A stretch of 8,678 bases of DNA from Gammaproteobacteria bacterium (GCA_027317045.1 DAHVFI010000242.1:1-8678); one strand, 5' to 3'; shown: positions 1 to 6,657, counted from the stretch's first letter. The notes: generated from the sequence alone by a model not told the origin. Program-made: numbers and translations.

Positions 1-296
1 GGTTTATCCAGGAGGCCAAGGAGCTGGGATTTTCTCTTCACGAAATAGCGGAACTGCTGGCGCTGCGCGTCGGTGCCGGACGTACCTGCAGGAATATCAG
101 ACAACGTGCGGTACACAAGATCACGGATGTGGATGCCAAGCTCCGGCAGTTGAGACGCTTCAAGCGGGCTCTTCAAAAACTGGTGATGCAGTGCGAGGCG
201 GGCGGCACACAGGGCGAGTGTCCGATTCTCGATGCGCTGGAGCATCCGAAGACGGCCCCGCCGCCGCTTCGCAAGAGTCCTCGCCCTTCTGTTTGA
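1..296 (+). CDS. merR: MerR-family regulator, Hg(II)-type, C-terminal part (5' end outside window)
   Basis: The reading frame enters from the left edge and gives 97 residues from base 3 to a TGA at 294-296. It begins FIQEAKELGFSLHEIAELL, the second half of the MerR winged-helix domain, so the HTH lies upstream of the window. A dimerisation helix follows, then a CPILDALE tail. Three cysteines (fragment residues 29, 64 and 73) are spaced 35 and 9 apart, exactly the spacing of the Hg(II) ligands Cys82, Cys117 and Cys126 of classical MerR. This supports a mercury-responsive activator/repressor that binds a merT-type promoter as a dimer. A Pro/Arg-rich tail (PKTAPPPLRKSPRPSV) extends past the usual end. 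No mer structural gene is visible here, so its target is probably upstream. Family is firm; Hg specificity is inferred from cysteine spacing. Confidence 0.85.
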   Translation, partial: FIQEAKELGFSLHEIAELLALRVGAGRTCRNIRQRAVHKITDVDAKLRQLRRFKRALQKLVMQCEAGGTQGECPILDALEHPKTAPPPLRKSPRPSV

Positions 297-346
297 ACCC
301 ATGCGTGCCTTGGGGCGTGTGAGTCCTGCGCGGGCCTCGGGCGGGG

Positions 347-478
347 GCCGTACGCTAACAGGCAAACGTCCTTGTACTCGACGCTCTTCCACAGCCGCTC
401 GATGAACACCTTGACCAGCCGACATCCCCGGCCGTCTAGGCTGATGGCAATCTGGTGTGTAGACCAGTCGCGACAGAT
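347..478 (-). mobile_element. Relic of an IS3-like transposase (C-terminal part of the DDE integrase core)
   Basis: Read on the minus strand, this stretch is open and encodes a fragment resembling the IS3-family signature around the last catalytic acidic residue. It contains ISLDGRGCRL followed by VFIERLWKSVEYKDVCLLAYG, where functional relatives have a pattern like ISMDGKGR..DN.FIERLWRSVKYE.VYL. The Glu of FIERLW corresponds to the catalytic glutamate. Similarity stops after AYG, and the rest of the frame (down to about 173) is the antisense of the merR fragment. There is no start, no upstream catalytic domain and no visible terminal inverted repeat, so it cannot move. The upstream edge meets the stop codon of the neighbouring merR-like gene at 479. 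It marks an old rearrangement between two merR-type genes. Confidence 0.75.
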
Positions 479-871
479 TTAGTGGCTATCCAGCCGGTCC
501 AGGATTGGGCAGTTATTCGAGTTCCCGGAGCACAGGTTCAGCAGTAGTGTCAGCTCGGCCTCCACTGTCTTTAAGGTGCTGATCTGCTTCCGCACGTCCT
601 CGCATTTGCGCTGAGCCATGGCACGTATGGCCTTGCTGGATTTGAGCGGATTCTCGCGCAATTTCAGCAACTGGCCGATTTCAGCAAGTCTGAAGCCAAT
701 ACTTTGGGTGCGCTGCACGAACTTGAGCCGCGCCACGTCCTTTTCCGAGTATGTCCGTCTGCCCGATTGGTTTTTACCGACCCGCGGTACCAGTCCGATT
801 TTTTCGTAATAGCGGAGTGTGTCCGCCGAGAGGCCAAGCGCTTCTGCGGTTTTACCGATTAGCCGCTCCAT
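479..871 (-). CDS. MerR-family metal-responsive regulator, CueR-like sensor layout
   Basis: A 130-residue transcription factor expected to bend and untwist promoters with a 19-bp spacer when metal binds. Residues 1-70 form the winged helix-turn-helix (IGKTAEALGLSADTLRYYEKIGLV, then GRRTYSEKDVARLKFVQ). Residues about 76-112 form the dimer helix. The C-terminal loop has Cys114 and Cys121 followed by CPILDRL. Counting back 35 residues from Cys114 gives Ser79, the same place as Ser77 of CueR, which in CueR-type sensors goes with monovalent Cu/Ag/Au binding; Hg and Zn sensors have Cys there. The loop between the cysteines is one residue shorter than in CueR (six rather than seven), so the metal is not certain. 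The start at 871 is chosen because AAGGAGGG lies just upstream and MERLIGKTAEALG is a normal MerR N-terminus. The frame can extend to 1099, but that part is antisense-like. It starts 2 nt after the stop of the thioredoxin-like gene, so it is likely coupled and autoregulated as the last gene of the operon. Confidence 0.9.
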   Translation of the reverse strand: MERLIGKTAEALGLSADTLRYYEKIGLVPRVGKNQSGRRTYSEKDVARLKFVQRTQSIGFRLAEIGQLLKLRENPLKSSKAIRAMAQRKCEDVRKQISTLKTVEAELTLLLNLCSGNSNNCPILDRLDSH

Positions 872-873
872 GA

Positions 874-1143
874 TCAGCCCTCCTTCTTGATTTGGCTGTT
901 GAGCAAAGTACGCAAGGCTTTCTTCTCCCAGCGAATCATGGGCAGAAGTTTTCCGGAAACCGCTATCGCGGGCGTTGCCTTCACGCCCAATTCCACCGCG
1001 CGTTCCAGATGCTCGATGACGTTTCGTTCCTGGTAGCGGGCGGTATTTTCCGGAAGTACCGAAATTGCCGCCCGGACACGCTCGCGTACCGCGCGGCAAT
1101 GCGGGCAGTAAGGTGAAAAGAATAATTCGACATCGAGCGACAT
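874..1143 (-). CDS. Small thioredoxin-like protein with CPHC active site
   Basis: An 89-residue thioredoxin-fold protein. The N-terminus MSLDVELFFSPYCPHC places a CPHC redox motif (Cys13, Cys16) after the first beta strand, and ATPAIAVSG (cis-Pro58) gives the second half of the active site. It is closer in size to glutaredoxin-like or 'thioredoxin family' metal-operon proteins than to DsbA, although DsbA shares CPHC. No signal peptide is seen, so it should work in the cytoplasm, where it could pass electrons to the CcdA-like membrane protein encoded just upstream or reduce metal-bound thiols. The TGA overlaps the Shine-Dalgarno of the following merR gene. Its own ribosome site is weak (GGAA about 8 nt before ATG). 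A 120-nt gap with an operator-like palindrome lies upstream, so it and merR may also be transcribed on their own. The exact substrate is not known. Confidence 0.85.
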   Translation of the reverse strand: MSLDVELFFSPYCPHCRAVRERVRAAISVLPENTARYQERNVIEHLERAVELGVKATPAIAVSGKLLPMIRWEKKALRTLLNSQIKKEG

Positions 1144-1170
1144 GTTTAAAGATTCCGCGATTCTTGGTCA

Positions 1171-1182
1171 GGAGTGTACTCC
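1171..1182. promoter_or_regulatory. Operator-like inverted repeat upstream of the thioredoxin-like gene and merR
   Basis: GGAGTGTACTCC consists of GGAGT and ACTCC around two bases, the same half-sites and 2-nt spacing as the main operator at 5284-5299. On the plus strand TTGGTC sits at the matching -35 distance, but no good -10 follows; on the minus strand the flanking -35 match is poor. It may be a binding site for the regulator encoded just downstream (feedback control of the thioredoxin-like and merR pair). Its activity is inferred only. Confidence 0.45.
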
Positions 1183-1263
1183 CGGTTTCCCGTGGTCATC
1201 TGACCGACGCGTCGGGTACATTTGCGGTTAATAGGCATGATCTTCCGGAATCCGCGTCCCATC

Positions 1264-2445
1264 TCATCGGGCCACCACCGTGCCCGAGTACATGCCGGCG
1301 CCGCAATGGAACACGTAGCGCCCGGGACGGGGCGCGTAAAGCGTCACCGTCCGTGTCTGGCCCACGGGAACCGTGATCTCGATCGTGCGGCCATTCGGGC
1401 CGAGTCCCTCGAACACGGTGCGCAACAGACAGCCTCCGATATGATCCGTCACCGCCACCTCAACGGTTTGCTTGGCAGGTATAACGAGGATGCGCGGCTG
1501 GTAGGGATAACCGGTCGCATCGGCGCCTTCGGTCAAGTGGTACAGGGGACGCGACACGGCGGCTATCGCGGGCGTCACCGAAGCCTGGTTGAGATAGGTG
1601 CCGTAATTCTCGCCGAAGTAATAGAACAGGAACACGCCGGTGCCGATGAATAATCCGGCCGTGATGCGCATCAACCAGGGACCCATACGCCGCAGGGCGG
1701 CGAATAGCCGCTGGCCGAGCACCATCATCACCACCACCAGAAACGCGATGGCGAAGCCGTAGGCGAAGACGGAAAGTGCGGCGAGCGGGTAATTCCCGGT
1801 GACCAACGGTATCAGCAGGATGCCGAGAAAGATGGGCAGCGAGCAGGTATGCGAAGCAGCCCCGTAGGCAAAACCGAACGAAACGAGTGTGCGTTTCCGG
1901 GGTGTGCCGGCAGGTGTTCCGATTTCCTGACGTGCGTAAAACCGATTCATCGGGTTCCAGCGTTCAACGAACGCCAACACGCCGGTGCGTCCCAGCAATA
2001 TCAGTGCCCCGAGCAGTATGAATACCGCGCCGACGATGGGGATAAAATAAATCAGGTAATTGTAGGCAATACTGCCAACTGCACCGATGACGCCGCCCGC
2101 GGCGGCATAGAAAATGACAATGCCCAACGCGACCAGACCGGCGGCGGATATTACAGTACGTGAAAGCACGCGGGTATCTTTGCCAGGCGACGTGCCGGTG
2201 GTGAGATAAGCCAGAAAAGCCGGCGTGATGGCGATGCTGCAGGGCGAGAAGAACGACGCCGCGCCCCCGATCAGCGCCAACGCCAGGATCAACACGGGTG
2301 GCAGCGCCGCTCCGTTCTGGAGAATAGCGCCCGCATGCAGGTACAGGACGTAGCCCGCAGCTCCTAGAAGCAGGAGCGCAATGGCGGCAGTGACCGGAAT
2401 GATCCAACCTGTGCCGGAAGACTCTGGTGCGCCAGTCTGATGCAT
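1264..2445 (-). CDS. CcdA/DsbD-type membrane electron carrier fused to a C-terminal cupredoxin domain
   Basis: A 393-residue inner-membrane protein. After one N-terminal helix (residues 14-36), residues about 50-280 show the CcdA/DsbD transmembrane fold, with paired redox cysteines in SFFSPCSIAITPAFL (Cys69) and YGAASHTCSLPIFLG (Cys201) at the equivalent points of the two half-repeats. This fold carries electrons from cytoplasmic thioredoxin to periplasmic partners. Residues about 315-393 form a cupredoxin-like domain: VIPAKQTVEVAV, GGCLLRTVFEGLG, then RYVFHCGAGMYSGTVVA. Cys339, His380, Cys381 and Met385 are candidate copper-type ligands. The HCGAGM pattern matches the C-G-M-G-M loop of cupredoxin domains appended to other metal-operon membrane proteins. 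The fusion suggests electron transfer directed at a bound metal rather than at cytochrome c maturation. It sits 26 nt after the small HMA gene. GGGAAAG precedes ATG. Domain calls are strong; the electron-to-metal role is inference. Confidence 0.87.
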   Translation of the reverse strand: MHQTGAPESSGTGWIIPVTAAIALLLLGAAGYVLYLHAGAILQNGAALPPVLILALALIGGAASFFSPCSIAITPAFLAYLTTGTSPGKDTRVLSRTVISAAGLVALGIVIFYAAAGGVIGAVGSIAYNYLIYFIPIVGAVFILLGALILLGRTGVLAFVERWNPMNRFYARQEIGTPAGTPRKRTLVSFGFAYGAASHTCSLPIFLGILLIPLVTGNYPLAALSVFAYGFAIAFLVVVMMVLGQRLFAALRRMGPWLMRITAGLFIGTGVFLFYYFGENYGTYLNQASVTPAIAAVSRPLYHLTEGADATGYPYQPRILVIPAKQTVEVAVTDHIGGCLLRTVFEGLGPNGRTIEITVPVGQTRTVTLYAPRPGRYVFHCGAGMYSGTVVAR

Positions 2446-2471
2446 CGCTTTCCCGAATGGGGTTTGATTGC

Positions 2472-2720
2472 TTAGTTGTTGGATTGCGCCGGCTGAATCA
2501 TCGTTTCCGTAGTGTAACCAAGCTGGCCAAGATGTTCGACAATGGCCGACTCCTTGAGTTCGTCCGAGTTAAACAGCACCTCGATGCGTTGTGATGAGGC
2601 ATCGGCACGGACCTTTTGAACGCCCGCCAGGCTCTTGAGAATACGGATCACGCGCTGTTCGCAACTCACGCAATGCAACCTCTGATCGCCGACCACTGTG
2701 AACGCTACTGACTTGAACAT
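2472..2720 (-). CDS. Small HMA-domain metal-binding protein (CopZ/MerP-like fold, cytoplasmic)
   Basis: An 82-residue single heavy-metal-associated domain. FKSVAFTVVGDQRLHCVSCEQRV carries the CxxC metal site (Cys17, Cys20), at the place where CopZ has GMTCxxC; the Thr before the first Cys is His here. The beta-alpha-beta-beta-alpha-beta pattern continues through LAGVQKVRAD, IEVLF and VEHLGQLGYTTE. No signal peptide is present, so it is a cytoplasmic chaperone rather than a periplasmic MerP. The likely role is handing a soft metal to the N-terminal HMA domain of the ATPase encoded 53 nt upstream. The start at 2720 is preferred over upstream in-frame starts because GAGGGT precedes it and the HMA fold begins there; the longer version would overlap the ATPase gene out of frame. 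Which metal it carries cannot be told from sequence. Confidence 0.88.
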   Translation of the reverse strand: MFKSVAFTVVGDQRLHCVSCEQRVIRILKSLAGVQKVRADASSQRIEVLFNSDELKESAIVEHLGQLGYTTETMIQPAQSNN

Positions 2721-2773
2721 AGCTTTACCCTCGCGGAAGATTGAATGGCAAACAATGCGATATCTGTCCAGGT

Positions 2774-5233
2774 TCAGGTTGTCGTAACCGGCGGCGGGGC
2801 TATCCCGACGCCCCCCACCGCCCCGAAGAAGAGCCCGGACCGGCCCGCCAGCGAATTGATGAAGATGGCGGTAACGCTGGTCGCCATCGCCACCATGGCC
2901 CACACCGGATAGATGAGCCCGGTGGCCGCCAGCGGGATGCCGAGGCCGTTGAACAGGAAGGCGAGCGTGATGTTCTGCAGCATCTTGCGGTAGCCGCGGC
3001 GGCTGATGTCGTAGGCAACCAGAACGCCGGTGAGACGGGTATTGAGGAGGATCACATCGGCGGCGTCAATGGCGATGTCGGTGCCGCTGCCCATGGCAAT
3101 GCCGACGTCCGCCTGCATCAGCGCCGGCGCGTCGTTGATGCCGTCGCCAACCATGGCGACCCGCGCTTGTCGCTGGATCTGCCGGACGGTTTCGGCCTTG
3201 CGCTCCGGCAACACCTCGGCGTACACCTCATCAATGCCCGCTGCGGCGGCAATTTGTTGCGCGGCGCGCGCATTGTCGCCGGTGAGCAGCGCCACCCGCA
3301 CGCCAGCGGCTTTGAGCCGCTCGACGGTTTCACGCGCGTCCTGACGCAGCGCATCGCCCAGCGCCAGAATGCCAAGCAGGTCAGCACCGCGGGCGACGCC
3401 GATTACGGTGCGGCCTGCGGCTTCCAGGCGCTCGATGCTCGCGGTCAGGGGTTGGATATTCACGCCGCGCTCGCTCAAAAAGGCGGGACTGCCCACCAGC
3501 ATTGTTTCTGCGGCCGTTGTGCTCGCAAGTCTCGCGATGACACCTTTGCCGGCGATGGCTTCAAAGTTCTTGATTTCTGGAATATCGAGTCCGCGGGCAA
3601 AGGCGGCTTGCACCACCGCCTGCGCCAGCGGGTGTTCGGAGGCGGCCTCGACCGCGGCGGCCAAGGCCAGCAGCGTGTTCTCGTCCACGCCGTGCGCTTC
3701 GACTTCGCGCAACGCCGGCTTGCCCTCGGTGAGCGTGCCGGTCTTGTCGAAGACCACGGTGGTCACTTTGCGCAGCGCCTGGAAGGCTTCGCCGGTACGC
3801 ATCAGCACGCCGCGCTCGGCGGCCTCGCCGGCGCCCCGCACGATGGACAGTGGCGCGGAGACGCCGAGCGCGCACGGATAGCCCATCACCAGCACCGACA
3901 GGCTGGCGAACACGGCGCGTTCCAGATCCAGCGGATACCCGAGCAGCACCGGACCGATCACCCAGGCCAGAAACGCCAGGGCCGCGATGCCGAGTACGGC
4001 GGGTGTATAGACGCGCAGCACCCGGTCCACGATGTGCAGTAGTCCGGGCTTGAGGGCGCGCGCGTCCTCGACGCTCTTGATCACCCGCTGCAGGAAGCTT
4101 TCTTCACCGACGGCGGTGACCCGCACCATGAGCGCACCGGTACCGTTGATCGCGCCACCGGCTATGCGACTGCCCACGTTTTTTTCGACCGGAAGCGGTT
4201 CGCCGGTGATCAGCGATTCGTCCACCGCCGAGTGCCCTTCGATCACTTCGCCGTCCACGGGAATGCGCTCGCCGGGGCGGACGCGTACGCGATCGCCGAC
4301 CTGGACCGTCTCGATCGGGACGTCGGTTTCGCGCCCCTCGCGCAACACATGGGTGGTATCCGGCTGCAGGTCGAGCAGTTTCTTGACCGCCTGCGAGCTG
4401 CGCGTCTTGACGATCAGCGACAGCCACTCGGAGAAGATATGGTAGGTCAGCACCAATACCGCTACGGCAAAAAACGGCGCGGTGGGATAATCGGGACGGT
4501 GCAACGCTAGGCCCAGAATTCCGCCCGCGAGCCCGGCGAAGGCGCCGAGTTCGACCAATACGTGCTGGTTCAGAGTGCCGCGTCTCAGCGCCTGCGCCGC
4601 CATGCGCAGGATGTGCGCGCCGAGGCCGAAGATCATGGCCGCCGCCAAGAGGGCCGCGAGCCAGGGTGTCAGCACGCCCAGCCAGCCCAGATCACGCAGT
4701 GTAAACAACGCCACGCCGGGAACGGCAAGCGCCAGGCTCCCGCTGACCGCACGCCCCGCCCCTTGTTGACTGAGCACGGCGTAGGCAAAGGCGATCAGAC
4801 TCACGACCACGAAAGCCGAGAAGCCGAGCGCCCAACCGCTGACGGGGTTGGCGATCAGCCCGATCGCGGTCAGGCTCAATACCAGCGCTCCCAGGAAGCG
4901 GTTGCGCTCGCGCGCCAGCGCCCGTTCCTGGGCCTCGAACGGTTCCACCTTGCGCGGGTCGGAGAGCGTGTAGCCGATGTCGGTGAGCGTGCGCATCAAC
5001 GCGTCGGCTCGGGTCTGGCCCGGATCGTATTCCACCAGCGCCTGCTCGTGGGTCAGACTGACCGCCACCTTGTACACGCCAGCGCGCCGCCCGAGCGCCT
5101 TTTCGATGGTGCCGGTGCACAGCGAGCAATGTAGCCCGCCGATATGGGCGCGCACACGGCGGCGATCCGCGCGGCCAGTAGGTTCATCACTCCAGGGGCG
5201 AATCGTTTCGGACAAGGCGTGGGCGGTACTCAT
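2774..5233 (-). CDS. P1B-type heavy-metal ATPase with N-terminal HMA domain and unusual YPC membrane motif
   Basis: An 819-residue metal-exporting P-type ATPase, normal length for a one-HMA pump. In order: an HMA domain at about 28-92 with GLHCSLC (Cys36, Cys39); four membrane helices to about residue 275; the actuator domain with TGEP (343-346); helices 5-6 around 408-460; the phosphorylation site DKTGTLT with Asp496; SEHPLA with the P1B-typical His534-Pro535; TGDN at 651; GDGINDAP at 696-703; and two last helices about 752-797. The ion-site motif of helix 6 reads GYPCALG (Tyr452-Pro-Cys454), where Cu and Zn pumps have CPC. Helix 7 has Phe-Asn where Cu pumps have Tyr-Asn, and helix 8 has MATSV where Cu pumps have a pattern like MxxSS. 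All catalytic residues for ATP use are intact, so the pump should run, but its ion choice is open. Start 5233 has GGAG 9 nt upstream and lies about 35 nt from a MerR-type promoter. It is the first gene of the operon. An assignment to copper, silver, mercury or lead would be a guess. Confidence 0.95.
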   Translation of the reverse strand: MSTAHALSETIRPWSDEPTGRADRRRVRAHIGGLHCSLCTGTIEKALGRRAGVYKVAVSLTHEQALVEYDPGQTRADALMRTLTDIGYTLSDPRKVEPFEAQERALARERNRFLGALVLSLTAIGLIANPVSGWALGFSAFVVVSLIAFAYAVLSQQGAGRAVSGSLALAVPGVALFTLRDLGWLGVLTPWLAALLAAAMIFGLGAHILRMAAQALRRGTLNQHVLVELGAFAGLAGGILGLALHRPDYPTAPFFAVAVLVLTYHIFSEWLSLIVKTRSSQAVKKLLDLQPDTTHVLREGRETDVPIETVQVGDRVRVRPGERIPVDGEVIEGHSAVDESLITGEPLPVEKNVGSRIAGGAINGTGALMVRVTAVGEESFLQRVIKSVEDARALKPGLLHIVDRVLRVYTPAVLGIAALAFLAWVIGPVLLGYPLDLERAVFASLSVLVMGYPCALGVSAPLSIVRGAGEAAERGVLMRTGEAFQALRKVTTVVFDKTGTLTEGKPALREVEAHGVDENTLLALAAAVEAASEHPLAQAVVQAAFARGLDIPEIKNFEAIAGKGVIARLASTTAAETMLVGSPAFLSERGVNIQPLTASIERLEAAGRTVIGVARGADLLGILALGDALRQDARETVERLKAAGVRVALLTGDNARAAQQIAAAAGIDEVYAEVLPERKAETVRQIQRQARVAMVGDGINDAPALMQADVGIAMGSGTDIAIDAADVILLNTRLTGVLVAYDISRRGYRKMLQNITLAFLFNGLGIPLAATGLIYPVWAMVAMATSVTAIFINSLAGRSGLFFGAVGGVGIAPPPVTTT

Positions 5234-5273
5234 GTGGGCTGTCTCCAGTGATCAGCTATCGGCATTGAAGACA

Positions 5274-5304
5274 ATGCTAGATGATGGAGTTAACTCCATG
5301 TCAA
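5274..5304 (-). promoter_or_regulatory. MerR-type promoter and operator of the ATPase operon (ZntR/CadR-like)
   Basis: On the minus strand the -35 TTGACA (5304-5299) and the -10 TAGCAT (5279-5274) are separated by exactly 19 nt, the overlong spacer that MerR-family activators correct. The spacer region contains a perfect 16-bp palindrome, ATGGAGTTAACTCCAT (5284-5299). The TGGAGTnnACTCCA core resembles the zntA and cad-type operators. The ATPase start codon is about 40 nt downstream. The likely regulator is the MerR-family protein at 479-871. Confidence 0.88.
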
Positions 5305-5473
5305 GCCACTCGGTACCAGGCGCAGTGTGGGGATTGAGTTCTGCTATGCCCTTTGCAGTCAATGCGCTGGGTCGTTTCTGCAAGCCCCGCCTTGCCTTGG
5401 GGAGTTGCCCGCTCCGCGCTGACGGGCCCACCGCGGCAAAGTTCCGGCCATCTGGCAACCTCTCCGATCCCTC

Positions 5474-5505
5474 TTGACCTTACACATAGGTGAAGGCTTT
5501 AAGAT
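5474..5505 (+). promoter_or_regulatory. MerR-type promoter of the TlpA-like operon (CueR-like operator)
   Basis: The -35 TTGACC (5474-5479) is followed by a 19-nt spacer and TTAAGAT (5499-5505) as an approximate -10. The spacer holds ACCTT, 11 bases, then AAGGC, the layout of CueR/HmrR operators (ACCTTn11AAGGT) with one mismatch. It faces away from the ATPase promoter and lies about 80 nt before the start of the TlpA-like gene. The operator differs from the GGAGT-type sites, so a second regulator or a relaxed one may be involved. The -10 is weak, as expected for an activator-dependent promoter. Confidence 0.65.
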
Positions 5506-5585
5506 ATCCCAGGATTGCAGATCATCGCGCGGGTGCGTCCGCCGAATGACCGGTAAAACCCGTTCTTTGCACATGGAGCACGATT

Positions 5586-6113
5586 ATGATCAATTCACGC
5601 CGCTTGTCCGCATCAATCCTCTGTTTGACCCTGTTGCTGGCTGCCTTGATACCCACTTTTGCCTACGCCAATCCCAAAACCGGAACCACGGCACCCGCCG
5701 TCACGTTCCTGAGCCAGGGCAAAAGCCTGTCACTGAATACCTATCACGGGCAGAAGGTGATGCTGTGGCTGTTCTCCACTTGGTGCCCCAGTTGCCAGGC
5801 CGGTCTCGCGGCACTCGCACAGGAACGGAAAGCACTTGCCGCCGGCCGCGTGCATCTGATCGTGCTGGAGAACTACCGGAATGGCGGCTATTCCGGCCCG
5901 TCCATGCAGGCACTGATGAACCAGTACGCCCAGGCTGCGAAAGTTGCACCCAATTGGACCATCGGTAGCGCTACCCAGAAATTGGCGGCGGTTTACAACA
6001 CAAAGTCGTACCCCGATATCTACTACCTCATCGGTGCGGATGGAAAAGTCGAGACGGTGGGAAGCGCTCCGTCCGCCAGCATGGACCAGATTCTGGCATT
6101 CGCCAGGAAATGA
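5586..6113 (+). CDS. Exported TlpA/redoxin-type thioredoxin-like protein (WCPSC)
   Basis: A 175-residue periplasmic thiol-redox protein. Residues 1-28 are a signal peptide (RR, hydrophobic ILCLTLLLAALIP, cleavage probably after AYA). The mature part is a TlpA/AhpC-TSA-like thioredoxin fold: a strand before VMLWLFSTWCPSC (Cys67, Cys70), a helix, LIVLENYRN, and SYPDIYYLIGADGKV with cis-Pro143 in the thioredoxin position. Instead of the CxxC of disulphide oxidases, WCPSC is closer to reducing TlpA, ResA and ScsD types. It may accept electrons from the CcdA-cupredoxin protein of the divergent operon and keep periplasmic metal-binding thiols reduced. GGAG lies 9 nt before ATG. A 28-nt gap separates it from the next gene, so the two are one operon behind a CueR-like promoter. 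The substrate is not known; a role in metal stress rests on context. Confidence 0.87.
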   Translation: MINSRRLSASILCLTLLLAALIPTFAYANPKTGTTAPAVTFLSQGKSLSLNTYHGQKVMLWLFSTWCPSCQAGLAALAQERKALAAGRVHLIVLENYRNGGYSGPSMQALMNQYAQAAKVAPNWTIGSATQKLAAVYNTKSYPDIYYLIGADGKVETVGSAPSASMDQILAFARK

Positions 6114-6141
6114 CGCTGTATCCGGAAATGAGGCCTTTCCC

Positions 6142-6657
6142 ATGAAAAATCTGTTACCCGCTGTCCGCGAAGTTTTTTCATCCCGTGTCGCCTGGATCAT
6201 CGGCATCGTGAGTTTTGCGGTGTTCCTCGTCATTTATCTCATGACATTACCCGCGACCTTTACCGGCGGAGTAGTGGGTTTCAGGGCGTTCGCATTCGTG
6301 ACCCCTGAGCTTGCGGGGTGGTCTGTGCTCATGGCTGCACTGCTGGGTGTGCTGATGCCGATGACGGTGTATCTGCTGCGACGCGGGTATAAGGCCCGCG
6401 GCGGTGCCGGCACGGCCACCGGCGGACTGGTCATCAGTCTGGTTACGCCATTGCTCTGCTGTTCGCCGATCCTGCCGATCGTCTTCAGCTTTCTCGCCGG
6501 CTTCATTCCGGCGCTGGCGGGAGGAGCGGGTGGGGCTGTACAGGGGTTCCTGGCCACCCATGAATGGCTGTTCTTTACCGTGGCCACGGCCATTTTGGTG
6601 TTTGCGCTGTACCAGAATGCCAAAGAGGTCGTGAAAGGCACCTGTTGCGCCGTCTGA
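6142..6657 (+). CDS. Four-helix membrane protein with two Cys-Cys pairs, possible metal transporter
   Basis: A 171-residue inner-membrane protein that I cannot assign to a named family. Predicted helices: about 17-37 (VAWIIGIVSFAVFLVIYLM), 58-79 (GWSVLMAALLGVLMPMTVYLL), 93-126 (broken by TPLLCCSPILPI) and 141-158 (EWLFFTVATAILVFALY). A Cys106-Cys107 pair lies inside helix 3, and a second pair, Cys168-Cys169, ends the protein (GTCCAV). Vicinal cysteines within a helix recall MerT, MerF and MerC, which move Hg(II), but the helix order and position do not match them. A soft-metal passage or metal-thiol relay role is inferred. The start at 6142 is chosen because GAGG precedes it and the protein begins MKNLLPAVREVF; an upstream in-frame start would overlap the TlpA-like gene. 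Neighbours are metal-stress genes. Confidence 0.8.
   Translation: MKNLLPAVREVFSSRVAWIIGIVSFAVFLVIYLMTLPATFTGGVVGFRAFAFVTPELAGWSVLMAALLGVLMPMTVYLLRRGYKARGGAGTATGGLVISLVTPLLCCSPILPIVFSFLAGFIPALAGGAGGAVQGFLATHEWLFFTVATAILVFALYQNAKEVVKGTCCAV

Noticed and set aside
479..1099. Longer version of the MerR-like gene with 76 extra N-terminal residues
   Set aside because: The extension overlaps the thioredoxin-like gene, lacks family similarity, and the internal ATG at 871 has an ideal AAGGAGGG site and the normal MerR N-terminus.
2721..2903. N-terminal extension of the small HMA protein
   Set aside because: It overlaps the end of the ATPase gene in another frame and is an unstructured Gly/Arg-rich shadow; the HMA fold begins at 2720.
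2741..4042. 433-residue open frame on the plus strand opposite the ATPase
   Set aside because: It is antisense to a gene with complete conserved motifs, has low-complexity composition rich in His, Gln, Gly and Arg, and resembles no family I know. GC-rich coding strands often leave such shadow frames.
5944..6141. Upstream extension of the four-helix membrane protein
   Set aside because: It overlaps the exported thioredoxin gene in another frame; the ATG at 6142 has GAGG upstream and a natural membrane-protein start.
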